64,000 bases of DNA from Melastoma dodecandrum (GCA_029817715.1 JARUPY010000606.1:8804001-8868000); one strand, 5' to 3'. Counted from the first letter of the stretch, positions 1 to 11,801 are shown. A program made the numbers and translations. The notes: generated by a model not told the origin, from the sequence alone.

Positions 1-460
1 GCACCTGTTGCTTTCAGAGCATCAGAAGAACCCACAGAAGGTTCGGATGATGAAGCAGAAGCTGATTCGGATGATGAACTTGCAATGATAGCTAAACGTC
101 TTTTGCAGTTCGCCTCCAAAAAGCGCTTCAACAAGAGAAGCCAAAATCACATGGACCCGAAGTTGGTCACATGCTTTGAATGCAAAAAGAAAGGACACTA
201 CAAAACAGAATGTCCTTTACTTAAAGAAAAGGAGAAACCTTCTCCTAAATACAAGTCCAAGAAAGCAATGGCTAATTGGGCAGAACTTGATGATGAGGAA
301 GCACTCATGTGCCTCATAGCTCACACAGAAACTCAAAATGAATTACATACCTGCTTTCAAACAGAAACTGTTGAAAGTGAATGGTATCTGGATAGTGGAT
401 GCTCCAGGCACATGACCGGAGACCCATCCAAATTTTCCCAACTGACTCTGCAGAATTCGG
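1..460 (+). pseudogene. gag C-terminus (CCHC zinc knuckle) fused in frame to start of protease
   Basis: The frame is open from base 1. An acidic stretch and a basic stretch precede a CCHC knuckle (CFECKKKGHYKTEC, about 172-213), the nucleic-acid-binding part of nucleocapsid. About 60 residues later, without a stop, comes the aspartic protease start with the active-site motif DSG in [14 protein letters not shown] (about 382-420). The frame is lost near 455-465, where the protein leaves protease sequence, and protease resumes in another frame. Compared with the complete element in this window, the spacer between knuckle and protease is much shorter and lacks the charged coiled-coil-like segment and the second knuckle. 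Only the gag tail is visible because the window starts inside it. Confidence 0.85.
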
Positions 461-1954
461 TGACAATAGCAAAGGCTCTGTCATTGGCAAAGGTACCATT
501 GGAAATTCTAACTCCATGGTCATAGATGAGGTTCTGTTGGTTACAGAACTCAAACATAATTTGCTGAGCATTAGCCAGCTTTGTGACAAAGGTTATGAAA
601 TAACTTTTGATCAAGATAAGTGTTCCGGAATCCTAAACAATGAAGTTCGCTTCATTGGGAACCGTAAAGGGAACATCTACTCCTTGACTCAGAATAGCTT
701 CTGTACTACAGAAAGTTGCCTTCTGTCAGTCAAAGATGAAAGCCTACTATGGCATAGAAGGTTGGGACACTCCAACTTCAAATTGTTATCCAAGCTTGTG
801 AAAAAGGATTTGGTTAAGGGATTACCCAATATCCGTTTTGAGCATGACAGCTTCTGTGAAGCATGTTCTCTTGGAAAACAAACTAAGTCTTCATTCAAAT
901 CTAAGAATGAAGTCTCTACTTCTCAACCTCTTGAACTTCTACATATGGATCTATTCGGACCTACTAGAGTTCAGAGTGTCGGTGGTAGAAGGTACTGTCT
1001 AGTTGTAGTTGATGACTACTCTAGATACACTTGGGTAAATTTCTAACTCACAAAAGCGATGCTTTTGAAACTTTCATTAAGCTAGCTAAGAAATTACAGA
1101 ATGAAACTGGTTCTTCTGTAAAAGCTATAAGAACGGATCATGGTACTGAGTTTGAAAACCATGATTTCGCTACTTTCTGTGACGAACATGGTATCGATCA
1201 CAATTTTTCCGCACCATATACTCCTCAACAAAATGGAGTAGCAGAACGGAAAAATAGAACTCTAATAGACATGGCTAGAACCATGATATGTGAGAGCTCT
1301 GCTCCACAGAACCTATGGGCAGAAGCTGTTAATACAGCCTGCTACATATCAAACAGGGTTCTACTTAGACCCATCCTTGAGAAAACTCCCTATCAACTAT
1401 ACAAGGGGAGAAAACCGAACATCTCCTATTTCCACTCCTTTGGAAGTCCATGTTTCATCTTGAGACCTTCTAAGGACAATATAGGAAAGTTCGAAGCTAA
1501 GACAGATGAGGGCATCTTTCTTGGATACTCTCTGTCTAACAAAGCTTACAGAGTTCTAAACAAAAGAACTTCTTCTACAGAGGAGTCTATTAATGTAAAA
1601 ATTAATGACCTACCTACTATCAATACAAGAGATATTATATCTCTAGAACCTACAGAAGATGCTGTAGAATCTCCACCCTCTACGAAAGAGAAGGGTGAAC
1701 CCTCTGTTCATGAATCTAAAAATGATCTTGAACAAATAAATGATCATTCTGAAGAACATTCTCAGAATAATCAACAAAGCGATATTAGAGCACCTGCTCT
1801 TTATCAAAGACGGCATCCTATAGACCAAGTCATAGGAGACCTTAACAGAGGCATACAGACAAGACACTCTATAAATGCCTACTATGAACACTTTGCTTTT
1901 ATTTCACAGAAGGAGCCAGAGAGTTTTGATGAAGCTCTTAATGATCCGGATTGA
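460..1954 (+). pseudogene. Copia protease remainder and integrase, frameshifted
   Basis: After the break near 460 the second half of protease continues to about 630. The integrase zinc-binding part follows (HRRLGHSN and later [11 protein letters not shown]), then the catalytic core: LLHMDLFGP gives the first Asp, RTDHGTEFENH the second Asp, and NGVAERKNRTL the Glu. A short loss near 1037 splits the core between two frames (TYTWVNF then a stop in one, FLTHKSDAFE in the next). The integrase C-terminus runs to an in-frame TGA at 1952-1954, at a position that encodes Trp in the intact relative. Integrase would insert the cDNA into the genome. Here it cannot be made as one protein. Confidence 0.88.
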
Positions 1955-3438
1955 ATACTTGCTATGCAAGAGGAGCTTAATCAATTCGAAAGGAATAAAG
2001 TGTGGCCACTTGTTCCTAAACCTGATAACCGTTCCATCATTGGGACTAAATAGGTTTCCAGGAATAAACTCTATGAGTCGGCGCTATTGTGTGGAACAAA
2101 GAACGACTCGTTGCTAAACGGTACTCTTAACAAGAAGGTATCGACTTTGATGAGACGTTTGCTCATGTAGCTCGTCTAGAGGTAATAAGACTTTTATTAG
2201 CCTATGCTTGCTACAACAACTTTAAGTTGTATCAAATGGACGTAAAAAGTGCATTCCTCAATAGAAAAATCAAGGAAGAGGTCTACGTAAGTCAACCTCC
2301 TGGTTTCGAGGATCTGCAACACAGAGACTACGTCTATAAACTCTCCAAAGCTCTATATGGCCTTAAACAGGCTCCTAGAGCATGGTATGAGAAGCTTAGC
2401 TCATTTCTTATCGAAAAGGGCTATAACAGAGGAAGAGTAGATACCACTCTCTTTCTCAAACACGGAAGCAATCATCTCATTGTTGTCCAGATCTATGTCG
2501 ATGACATTATCTTTGGATCAACTGATGAAACGCTCTGTGCGGAATTCTCCAAACTCATGACAAGCGAGTTTGAGATGAGTATGATGGGAGAACTCACGTT
2601 CTTCCTCGGTTTACAAATTCAGCAAACTGTGGAAGGTACTTTCTTACATCAAGAAAAGTACACTAAGCAGCTTCTAAAAAAATTCGGCCTAGATGGCACA
2701 AAACCTTTGTCTACACCTATTGGTACTAATACTCAAATTGACAAAGATGAATCTGGTAAAGAAGTGGATAGTAAGCTCTACAGAAGCATGATAGGTTCTC
2801 TTCTGTACCTTACAGCTTCTAGACCTGACATACTATTTAGTGTGTGCCTCTGTGCTAGATTTCAATCAGCACCTAAAGAATCTCACATGACTGCGGTCAA
2901 GAGGATCTTTAGATATCTACAGGGTTCTGTGAACCTAGGCATCTGGTATTCAAAGAAATCAAATTTTGATCTCATTGGATATTCTGATGCAGACTTCGTA
3001 GGAAGTAAGGTAGACAGAAAAAGTACAAGTGGTACTTGTCAGCTCATGGGAAACATGTTGATTTCATGGTTTTCCAAAAAGCAGACTTCTGTTGCCCTCT
3101 CCACTGCAGAAGCTGAATATATTGCGGCAGCAAGCTGCTGTGCGCAACTCTTGTGGATGAAACAACAACTTGAGGACTACGGTCTCTCATTTACAAAAAT
3201 TCCGATCAAATGTGATAATACTAGTGCTATTAGCCTAGCTAAGAATCCAGTATATCACTCTCGATCGAAGCATATCGAACTCAGACATCACTTTCTGAGA
3301 GATAATGTACAACAGGGTTCTGTTAGTGTGGAATACATTAACACTGAACACCAATTGGCTGATATCTTTACTAAACCTCTGGACAAAGAAAAATTTTTCT
3401 TTTTCAGAAGTGAATTAGGAATCTGCCATCCTCTTTAA
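1955..3438 (+). pseudogene. Copia reverse transcriptase and RNase H, 5' part damaged
   Basis: The start of the RT domain (about 1955-2226) contains an in-frame TAG at 2050-2052 at the Trp of the GTKW motif, plus further small losses. From about 2227 to the TAA at 3436-3438 the frame is clean. It holds [24 protein letters not shown], the catalytic YVDDIIFGS (about 2500), LTASRPDI and the RNase H motifs SDADF and STAEAEYIA, ending in SELGICHPL. These read as standard Copia RT-RNase H. The clean 3' half beside a damaged 5' half suggests decay by a few discrete lesions rather than long drift. Confidence 0.9.
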
Positions 3439-4227
3439 TGTCTTTCAGAAGACAATAAGTTAAGTAAGAACTTCAAAAACTTACTACGGAAGGTACACTT
3501 TCGTACACTTCATCATAGAAGGTAGAATTATCTACACTCTGCCATATAGAAGGTACATTTATTTGTGCACTTCATTACAGAAGGTATAATCTTCTGTTTC
3601 TACTCTACAGAAGGTACATGCTTGTACTCTTCACTATAGAAGGTAGAAATTTTAGCCTTCTATACAATAGAAGCTTGAATTTCACCATCTATCTTTTAGA
3701 AGTATAACGATATGTATACCTTAAATCTAACTTTGCTAATTTCCAATTAATTGGAAGTTTACGTCTGGAGATATCAATTATCATCCAATAAAATATTTAG
3801 ATATAATCAGAATCAAATAAAATATTTGTTCTGATCAATATCGTTTCTATTAGGAAATTAATAATCCTAATAATATATTTTGGATATAATATCCATAATA
3901 TTTGACTCTTCTACACTGAAGAAGCTTGCAACAGAAGGTTATGAAACCACCTTCTGCGTTGCAGAACCGTCAGATTTCCTATTATAATAAGGAAACAAAT
4001 ATTCCCCATATATTTTGATGCATGTCATTCGTGAAATGACAGTTTTTCATATTGAAAAATCAAAATCATGAGTATTTTGGGCGGGAGAATATTTTCTTCC
4101 CAAAAAGAAGGCATTCGGAGGCTGGTTAAAATCATTAACCGTGACTCTCCTTCTTCACACTTCATCTTTAACCCTGAAACTTCCTTGTTCTTGCCCTAAC
4201 CTCGAAACTTTCGATTTCTCTGTGTCC
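3439..4227 (+). other. Non-coding spacer between pol and third ORF with short AGAAGGTA-type repeats
   Basis: No coding frame is supported. From about 3480 to 3700 the motif AGAAGGTA (often as ACAGAAGGTA or ATAGAAGGTA) recurs roughly every 35-45 bases, and related ACAGAAG motifs recur in the third-ORF downstream region and the LTR. The rest (3700-4100) is AT-rich. The conserved MAPK-type start of the third ORF lies just after this spacer. Confidence 0.7.
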
Positions 4228-6025
4228 ATGGCACCCAAAGTGAAATCCCTGAGGAAAAAGGCTAAGGCCGGAAGAAAGAAGGCTCGCGCCTCTGGATCGG
4301 AGAAGCCTGCATCATCTGCGAGCAGGACTCCACCCCCTTCCTCGCCGGAGAAACCCATCTCTCCTGCGAAGGACCAGACCATTGCTGCCGTTGAGACTCT
4401 CGATGGCATGCTTCTCATCTCCACAGACGAAGGGCCCTCAAAAGTCCAAGTCTCCGTGGAAGATACAACCCAGAAGGAACCTCCGATCGTCATGACGGTG
4501 GAACCCTCTGTCTCTGAGCCTTCTGTGCCTGAGTGCTCTGTTCCTAAGGCCTCTGTCAAAGGTTCTACTGCGACAAGTGATACACTCCCTGTCGCCCCTA
4601 CTGCTGAGATTGTCGCGTCTGATGAGGTGGTGGAGATCCCCCCTGCTGATGATGTGCCTGGTGAGGCTGACACGGAAGTTCCTACTCCGATCGTCACTGT
4701 CTCCCCTGATCTCAAGCTGAAAGGAGTAGCTTCCGAGCTTCAGAAGGCTTCGCAGAAGCCTGCGGCCACTCCTACCAAAAAGCTTCTCCATGATGCCATG
4801 AAACCCGGAGGAGTCTCCTCTAGGACCAGGCTGAAACGGAAAGAGCCCGAGACGGTCAGCACCTCTATCATTGATATGGCCGCCAAAAAGACCAAGTCCC
4901 CAGAGAAACCTATTCCTGAGGACACCTTCACGGAGGACCTGGATTCGTTTATCTTTCCGGTAAATCCTCTTGTCTCTAAGAAGGAGATATAAACTGTTTT
5001 GGCCGATGATAAACTGCCTAAATGTGATGCTGTGGGTAGGCAGATTGCAACCTTTAAGCGGATCGATTTTAACTGGTTTGCGGCTAATGGACTTGATATT
5101 GCCCCTCTGCTGGATAGAATCGGTTTGATAACCTTCTGTGAGACCTATGCAGAGCTGCCTGTCTCTCGTTTGAGAGAGTTCTATGCGAACATCACGTTCC
5201 ATGAACAGGGCCCGCATGCCAAGTTCATAAAGACAGTCATTGAAGGGGTCACACTGGTATTCTCTGCCCATGATGTGAATCAATTGTTCTGCTGTAAGGA
5301 ATATGATCCTCTGATGGACATGGGAAAAGAAGAATCCTATAGCATCATTCTGGGACAGAAGGTCAATGCGACCAAGTACCTTGAGTCCACCAAGTTGGAT
5401 CTCAAAACTCGTATTCTGCATCGAGTGGTTCTGTTCTGCCTTCTACCAAGAACTGGAAGCATCGACACCATCACCTCCAATGATGCGACGTTGATGGCTC
5501 ATATCCTGAAGGGCATTCCCTTTAATCTTGGTTTGCTGGAGTTCTCCCACATGAAAAGATGCTGCAATACGGCTGGGAAAGCTCTCCCTTATGGCCAGGT
5601 AATCGCCGGCCTTCTGAAATTAGCTCGTGTCTCTACTGATGCTTCTACTTTTCAAAAAAAGTGGAAAGTTGGCACTTTTGGACAACAAATTATAGCCAGC
5701 ATGCATTGTGAGGAAGGGTTCTACCTAGACCCTGAAAGGGAGGTCACAGGATTCTGCGCTTGATGATGAGGATAAGCTTCTGGAGGCCAAGAAGAATGCT
5801 GATGCATCTTCTGCTCGACCCTCTGCTGCTAAGCTTGCTGGTCGGAGACGTCCTTCATCATCTGCTGAAGCTCAAGTCCCTGTGGATAACACTGCTCTCC
5901 TCAATCTTGGGGAAGACATCCGCGTCCTTCAGCGAATGGTCACTGACCTGATTCGCTTAGTGGAACGCCAGGACAAGCTTCTGCGCAAGCTTCTGGAAAA
6001 GGATTCTGCTGAGTCTGAGGACTGA
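4228..6025 (+). pseudogene. Third ORF of Sirevirus-lineage element (so-called env-like), broken
   Basis: The start is set at the ATG at 4228 because the first residues (MAPKVKSLRKK) match the start of the third ORF in the complete element (MAPRIKRMRAA). A basic N-terminus is followed by a long Ser/Pro/Glu/Val low-complexity part to about 4950. A globular part (about 5000-5640) then contains LREFYANITFH, ESTKLDLKTRILHR, LPRTGSIDTI and HMKRC. A charged C-terminus ends at TGA 6023-6025. An in-frame TAA at 4990-4992 and a frame change near 5760 break it. The globular part resembles what is often annotated as putative plant transposon protein domain. I see no signal peptide or transmembrane segment, so an envelope role is not supported. 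Function unknown. Confidence 0.75.
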
Positions 6026-6309
6026 TCTCCTTAGTTGCTGTTTCTTTTCTGCATTTCTAGCTAGACCAAAAACTAATTTATGTGGTCTAATAGATTGTAA
6101 TAAGTGCCACCTCGTGGACACATTTCCTTTTAGCAGTATGTTATTGAACTTTCTGTCACACCTTCTGCACCACATTCTGCCTGACGGTTTTGCACTCTCT
6201 GCTCTACCCTCTGCGAGAATTAAAACTACCTTCTGCATGTTGGTTATGAACAATATGTCATACCTTCTGCAAGAAATTTACTCTTCTTTATCAACCTACA
6301 TTCATCTTC

Positions 6310-6783
6310 TTTTTGATGTGACAAAAAGGGGGAGAAAATTGTGTTGAGGGGGAGTACCTTGCTCTGTATTGGTTATAGAAAAATCCTTGATTTTCTATAA
6401 CTAAATGGGTCGTAGAAGGCTATACCGTCTACGGTATAGAAGCCTATGAGACTGATACAGCTCATAATCGCAACCTTCTGCAGGGAATGCGATTCGTGAT
6501 CTTTTTAAAGTCACTATTGCTGGGAGTGCAGAAATGAAATACCATCATTTTTGTCGGGCTAAATACAGAAGCTCCACGCTCTGTATAAATCACAGAAGCC
6601 TTTGTGCTCTGTAAATAACCTTCTTTATAACAGAAGCTTCTATGCTCTGTTTCACAGAAACCTTATGGTTCTGTACAAACGCGAGACTCTTACTCTCATC
6701 TATTTAGGGGGAGTTAGGGGGAGTTCTTGCGAAAACATTTCCCTCAACGATGAATGTTTTGTCATCATCAAAAAGGGGGAGAT
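6310..6783 (+). promoter_or_regulatory. Repeated polypurine tracts before the 3' LTR
   Basis: Purine tracts of the form AAAAAGGGGGAGA or GAGGGGGAG occur near 6320, 6343, 6704 and 6715. The last (AAAAAGGGGGAGA, about 6770-6782) is next to the LTR and should be the functional primer for plus-strand DNA synthesis. Several such tracts upstream of the 3' LTR are a recognised feature of the Sirevirus lineage. Confidence 0.8.
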
Positions 6784-7432
6784 TGTTGGGACGGTTTTGA
6801 TGATGAACCGGACCCTCTGTACTACAGAAGGTCGAACATTCTATTCTACAGAAGCTTCTATTATTAAGGACTTCTTGTAAGAATTATTTTTGTAATTAAA
6901 TGATTAGTTATCAATTATTTAATTACGAAATATGCTTAATTTGATTAAGATATTTATCTGATCAAATTACCACGATTTGGTTTCCAAATAATCATATTGG
7001 AGATAATATTTCTTATAGAAGGAAATAAGATCTCTATTTATGGAAAGGTTCTACTAGTTGGTCTACAGGCTTCTGTAAGCTCTTACGACCTCTATATGAC
7101 CGTTATTTGGATACCTATCACCACCACCTATCCAGATACATTCTCACGTGTGTCTTTATAAGTATGGAACGAACATTTACCCCAATGGAAAGAAATCTTC
7201 GATTATTTTCATCTGGAGAAGGCTATCGAGCAGAACCTTCTGCGATACCTTCTGTGCTGCATTATTTAGGGAAACTATCATATTCTTATTTTATTTTGAT
7301 ATGATTATCTTCCTTGCTGAATGTATGCACGTGTATATCATTTTATCTATTTTGTAAACTAACTTTTAATTTCTTGTTTTGCAGATTTCGTTTTTATCTT
7401 TTCCCATTTATATTTTCTTCTTAGGCTTTATG

Positions 7433-7440
7433 TATAAAAG
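7433..7440 (+). promoter_or_regulatory. LTR TATA box
   Basis: TATAAAAG lies about 650 bases into the LTR and is followed by a C/A-rich stretch (CATACAATACACAAACACC near 7460), a plausible transcription start. This is the usual U3/R arrangement of a plant LTR promoter. The start site is inferred. Confidence 0.6.
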
Positions 7441-8109
7441 GCCATGCTCTCTCCCATTCATATACAATACACAAACACCACAACATACTCATATACTTCA
7501 CGAAATTATCCATCCCATTCTGTCCAGAGAGAGCGTGAGCTTCATTTGTTTTAATTTCTTTAGTTCTCTCATTCTTTCATTCGTTTTGAGTTAGTCACAC
7601 GAGGAGCACTAGCGACGGACGGCTGCATCGTTGGTGAAGCCTTCTGGGAGAGTGACTCGGGGGCTCGAGGGACTCGGCTGGAAGCTGCAGGAGACGTTGT
7701 TGGAAGCGTGTGTACGTGGGCAACGTGCAGCGGGCCGGAGAGAAGGGCTGAACCTCGGGAGCACAGAAGGTGAGGGACTAACCAGCTTCTGTTGTGTAGA
7801 GCTCTGTGTGCAGGAACCTAGGACGGAGGCTGCCGTCTGCTTGCGTGGGGTTTGCCACGTGCTTGCGCAGGGTCTGCTGCGTGCTTGCGTAGGGTATGCT
7901 ACGTGCTTGTGTGGGGTACGCCACATAGTCGCTATCTCGAGGAGATCGTGCAGGTCGTGTGGAGCCGCCGGAGGGAAAATCCATCCTTGAACAGGGGTTG
8001 CTGTTCGCTTGCGTAGGGTCCGCTACGTGCTCGCGTGGGGTACGCCACGAAGTCGTTTTCCTTGAAAGGATTGCGCATTTGGTTACCTTGTTAGTCACGT
8101 TAAATCGTG

Positions 8110-8820
8110 CAACCCGCTGTAGTACAGAATCCTACGGGTCTGTGCATACATTTTCCTTGTCACTTTTACTACAGAACCTCACGGTCTGTTCAGTAGAAGG
8201 TCGACTACCCTTAGTACAGAATCTTTCAGATCTGTGCTTCACAATTAAGTCATTTCCTATACAGAACCTTCTGTTGTGGATTGACATACTCGACACAGAA
8301 CCTTACGGTCTGTGCTATACCTTCTGTGATACAGAATCCTTGGATCTGTTCTATAGAAGGTTGACGTCTCTAGTACAGAATCACTTGATCTGTGCTATAG
8401 AAGGTTAACACATTCGATACAGAACCCTCTGGTCTGTATTGTGCCTTACCTTCTTCGACACAGAACCTTCTGGTCTGTGTTGTGCCTAACGTTCTACGAT
8501 ACAGAACCTTCTGGTCTGTATTGTGCCTTACCTTCTTCGACACAGAACCTTCGGGTTTGTGTTGTGCCTAACGTTCTACGATACAGAACCTTCTGGTCTG
8601 TATTGTGCCTTACCTTCTTCGACACAGAACCTTCGGGTTTGTGTTGTGCCTAACGTTCTACGATACAGAACCTTCTGGTCTGTATTGAGCCTAAGTTACT
8701 ATAGTACAGAACCTCAGTGTTTGTGCTTCGTAACAAACCTCTACGGTACAGAACCTTCTGGTCTGTGCTCTGCCACTCAAGCCTCTATTGTACAGAACCT
8801 ACGGGTCTGCTTTTAGTTGC
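8110..8820 (+). repeat. Tandem hairpin-like repeats in LTR, core ACAGAACCTTCTGGTCTGT
   Basis: The 19-base core with inverted arms ACAGA/TCTGT recurs about every 40 bases. Between about 8441 and 8690 alternate copies form a higher-order unit of 82 bases, repeated almost exactly about three times. Outside this block copies are more diverged. Sirevirus LTRs are known to carry arrays of palindromic motifs; this looks like that family's version. Confidence 0.8.
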
Positions 8821-9089
8821 TATCACTTGTGTAACTTGTACTGAGATACATTTGAGTGGAAACCATCCAAATATCTGGGTGAAGAGTGGACGTAAGCAAT
8901 TTGCTGAACCACTATAAAAATCCTTGTGTCCATCAAACAAATTTGCGTACACAATCAAACGTTCTGTCTTACAGAAACTTACAGGCTCTGTTTAACAGAA
9001 GCTTTTCATTCCGCTGCGGGGTAAAACGAAAAAGGGTTAAAATCCAATTTTGGAGATTAACACTAATTCACCCCCCTCTTAGTGTAACA

Positions 9090-11801
9090 CTAACTTACTT
9101 CGAAAAACCGTACACACGTTTTAATGACTTACCTTATCATTTTCCATGCGTCGATGATTTTTACTCCTCAGGGTCAGGATTTATATTCATATTCTACCCG
9201 CTCGGCTCCCTACATTTGTTCACAAAAGCACCCGATCTTTGTCCTGTTCTGCATACACCACCAAATGTGGGCCCCCCTTTTTCCATCGTACTCACGTCCC
9301 ATTGTTAAAAGCGGACACCGTCATGTCCCCAACTTACTACATATTTATTTATATAGCTTCCTAATCACTTCATAGTTTCCATTTCCTTTGTAATAGCGAG
9401 TTAAAGTTAAAAAGATATTAAAACTCCTTTGTTTCGAACAATAAAAACACGCCAAATAAGACTGACTCATTATTTGTAGGACTTGATATATCTTAACAAT
9501 GAAGTTGTCTTAGTTAACGTGTTTCCATGAACTCATTGTCTAAAACAGCAAGTTTATCGTGCGGCTGAAACATCTTCCCGATCTTTACTGGTACTAGTTT
9601 TTTTTATTAAATGTGGGTCAACTCGTTTGCAAAAGAAGGCAAATGCATGAATCCTAACTACTTATTAGTTACAATTCCATTATTAGGGGGGGTGCAAGAT
9701 CGAGACACATACTCTTCGTATGAAAACACACGAGTCGAAGCATGCTGAATTGGGCTAGCGTCTCTGGCTCTGATATCACATCACTGTTGTACAACAGTCG
9801 TCGCCAACCAACTATCATAAAAGCTTGAACTATTAAATGAAGGCGTGGTATACTATATCTTTCATTTTCAATCATGTCACTTGAGTTATGAAAATTAAAT
9901 ACTTTAATTCTCAAATCAAAGATATAACTAGCCAACCAACATACAATGATCCCGAAATAGCGTAGAAGAAATGCGTTGGGCAAATCGTAATCCTAAAATA
10001 ATAAAAAGTGTATGTGTTAATTCTTTGTCTCATGATACCTGAATAATCGCAGGTTGAAATTTGTCATCCTTGTCGAATTATACATTCTCGATTTCTCAAA
10101 TTTCGATCTCATACGATTAACCATTAATCGTTGCTGCATATAATCTCCATTCATCGTGGGCATGTGGACATGATCACTCGTTAATACGAGGGACAATGGT
10201 TTCTTGATGCGAACATTCTCCACACACTATCCACGTCTAATGTAGCAATCACCTGTATCAATCCCAGTCATGAAGACGCTTTGATGGCACTAAAAAAATA
10301 TATTTTACATGTTAAAGTGAACCATCTCAACCATAAAATTCTTGACACATTGGAAATATCAATAATACAAATACAATCCTAATAATATTTCATACCCGGT
10401 CAATCCATTCACCTAAACACCTTTAGATACTTGTGCAATTAGATAAATAACTCCTTATCACATGACCTGTAAAACATGGTCATAATCTAATCCACACGCT
10501 AATCGATAATTAATATCCCTTCCTAATTACCAAAAATTGGGACATTTTAGAGGAATCATAAAAAAATAATAAAGTTCTACAACTCATATCATCATCCTTC
10601 GTGATCTATATATTATTATAACTCAAGGAACAAAATGATAAAATCATTTAGTAAAAAACTTAACATAAAACCAATTGGGTATAGGACACAATGCTACAAG
10701 ATTTGCATGTCGTTCTCGTTTCACGAAAATTTTGTTAATACTTCAAGCGAACATAACTTGTTTGTGTAGGTCAGTTGCTGTATACGAAGGACTTACTTGT
10801 CATACTACCGCAATATTTTTTGGATGGGCATGATTTATGGCGCAATTGTATCCCACTCAAATGTTTATATGTGGTTGAGTGACATTTTTTGGATATACTG
10901 ATCCACCAATTTGGAGATTAGCACCTTTTGCCACCTATTTACAACATTGACGTTCGTCTGCATCGGATCGACTTGCATGGAAAGCGATTGGATAATTAGG
11001 TGCACAATTAATACGTAATATATCTCTATGTGGAATGCACGGAGTAATCATATCGTGTCATTGAGATGAGAGTTTACTACAATGGATGAGAAATGATACA
11101 GGGGTTGTAGTCGTCCCTACATATCACACACGGACAGTAGGTTGGGTACAATGGTGCGTTTCATAACTTCTCCTTCTGTTAATGATAATGAATATCTACT
11201 AAATCAACTCTTATGCAGCCAAATTGCTTCTCGAATATAACTCTTCGGACGGAAAGAGGCGACCTTGACAAATTGTAACATAAAATGCCTATGCACTTAT
11301 ATGAACATCGTGGAGGAGTACACGACCAACCCGAACAAGGAGACGAGGATAATGCCGATGAAGATGATAATGAGTAAATCGGTGATAAGCCATTGTCGAT
11401 GAGCTAAATGAGGAAGAAGTTGATGAGGCCCCCGAAGAAGAGCCACAATTGTATGTAATCAATCGAACGTGTCATTCATCATTGAAGTGTCAACACTAGG
11501 AGATATATACCTCACTCTAGATTTTGACAAGCTTTCCTCGTCACATGCTTCTTCAAAGCAAATAAAAAGACTAACAATTCCTTGTACCAAACTAAGATGG
11601 TAAGATGATCTTGTAGTTTATGCAACTGACACCGAAGGCAGTGGCACCAATGGAACGATGCTACACCAAAAGAAATAGGCAACATTCACGGAATGATTGA
11701 ACGTGTTCTTCCTCGTAGTGATTTGAATCGAAGTAATTTGGTATCTAACTGTCTTGTCTCTTATGGATTGGATATTACGATAATGTTAACCTAAACATTT
11801 A
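9090..11801. other. Intergenic AT-rich DNA, no gene recognised
   Basis: All frames are short and interrupted, and none shows a family motif I recognise. Near 9766-9780 a sequence resembling a tRNA-Met primer-binding site on - (one mismatch in the 12-base core) hints at an old retroelement remnant. The part 10800-11460 has a slightly more coding-like look, with an acidic stretch on + near 11330-11440, but stops interrupt it. Confidence 0.5.
11797..11801. repeat. Target site duplication ATTTA, left copy
   Basis: ATTTA directly precedes the left LTR and is repeated at 22482-22486 directly after the right LTR. Five bases is the normal Copia target duplication. The match fixes both outer ends of the element. 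Confidence 0.93.

Larger units (their letters stand above)
1..9089 (+). mobile_element. Sirevirus-lineage Ty1/Copia retrotransposon, decayed, 5' part outside window
   Basis: The order on + is gag tail with CCHC knuckle, protease, integrase, reverse transcriptase, RNase H, a third ORF, repeated polypurine tracts and a long 3' LTR. Integrase before RT defines Copia. The long LTR, the extra ORF after pol and the multiple GGGGGAG tracts are hallmarks of the Sirevirus (SIRE/Maximus) lineage. The 5' LTR, primer-binding site and most of gag lie left of the window, so no target duplication can be checked. Several frameshifts and in-frame stops break pol and the third ORF, so this copy is not autonomous. 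The pol domains are clearly related to those of the complete element at 11802-22481, but the LTR sequences differ greatly, so they are separate families of one lineage. Confidence 0.9.
6784..9089 (+). repeat. 3' LTR of the decayed Copia element
   Basis: The left edge TGTTGGGACGG follows the polypurine tract directly. The right edge is placed at CA 9088-9089, where the stretch AATTCACCCCCCTCTTAGTG matches in type the LTR end of the other Sirevirus-lineage element. This gives about 2.3 kb with TG...CA ends. There is no second LTR in the window to compare, so the right edge is inferred. The LTR holds a TATA box, GC-rich U5-like sequence (7600-8060) and a block of tandem ACAGA...TCTGT repeats (about 8110-8820). 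Confidence 0.8.

Noticed and set aside
4155..5421. Antisense frames of 186 and 327 codons over the third ORF of the decayed element
   Set aside because: They mirror the low-complexity Ser/Pro/Glu coding on +, have no family motif, and the + frame matches the third ORF of the other element.
6602..7594. Short frames on + around the start of the decayed element's LTR
   Set aside because: They cross the polypurine tract/LTR boundary or lie in U3, with no domain.
7609..8098. Cys/Arg-rich frames on both strands in the GC-rich LTR segment
   Set aside because: They lie in the probable untranslated R/U5 part of the LTR and match no family.
8441..8690. Repeating peptide frames over the LTR hairpin repeats
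   Set aside because: The peptides repeat because the 82-bp DNA unit repeats. There is no start context or codon-use support.
10800..11460. Decayed plant-mobile-domain or transposase gene
   Set aside because: Some frames look faintly coding and an acidic stretch is present, but no motif of a known family could be matched and stops are frequent.
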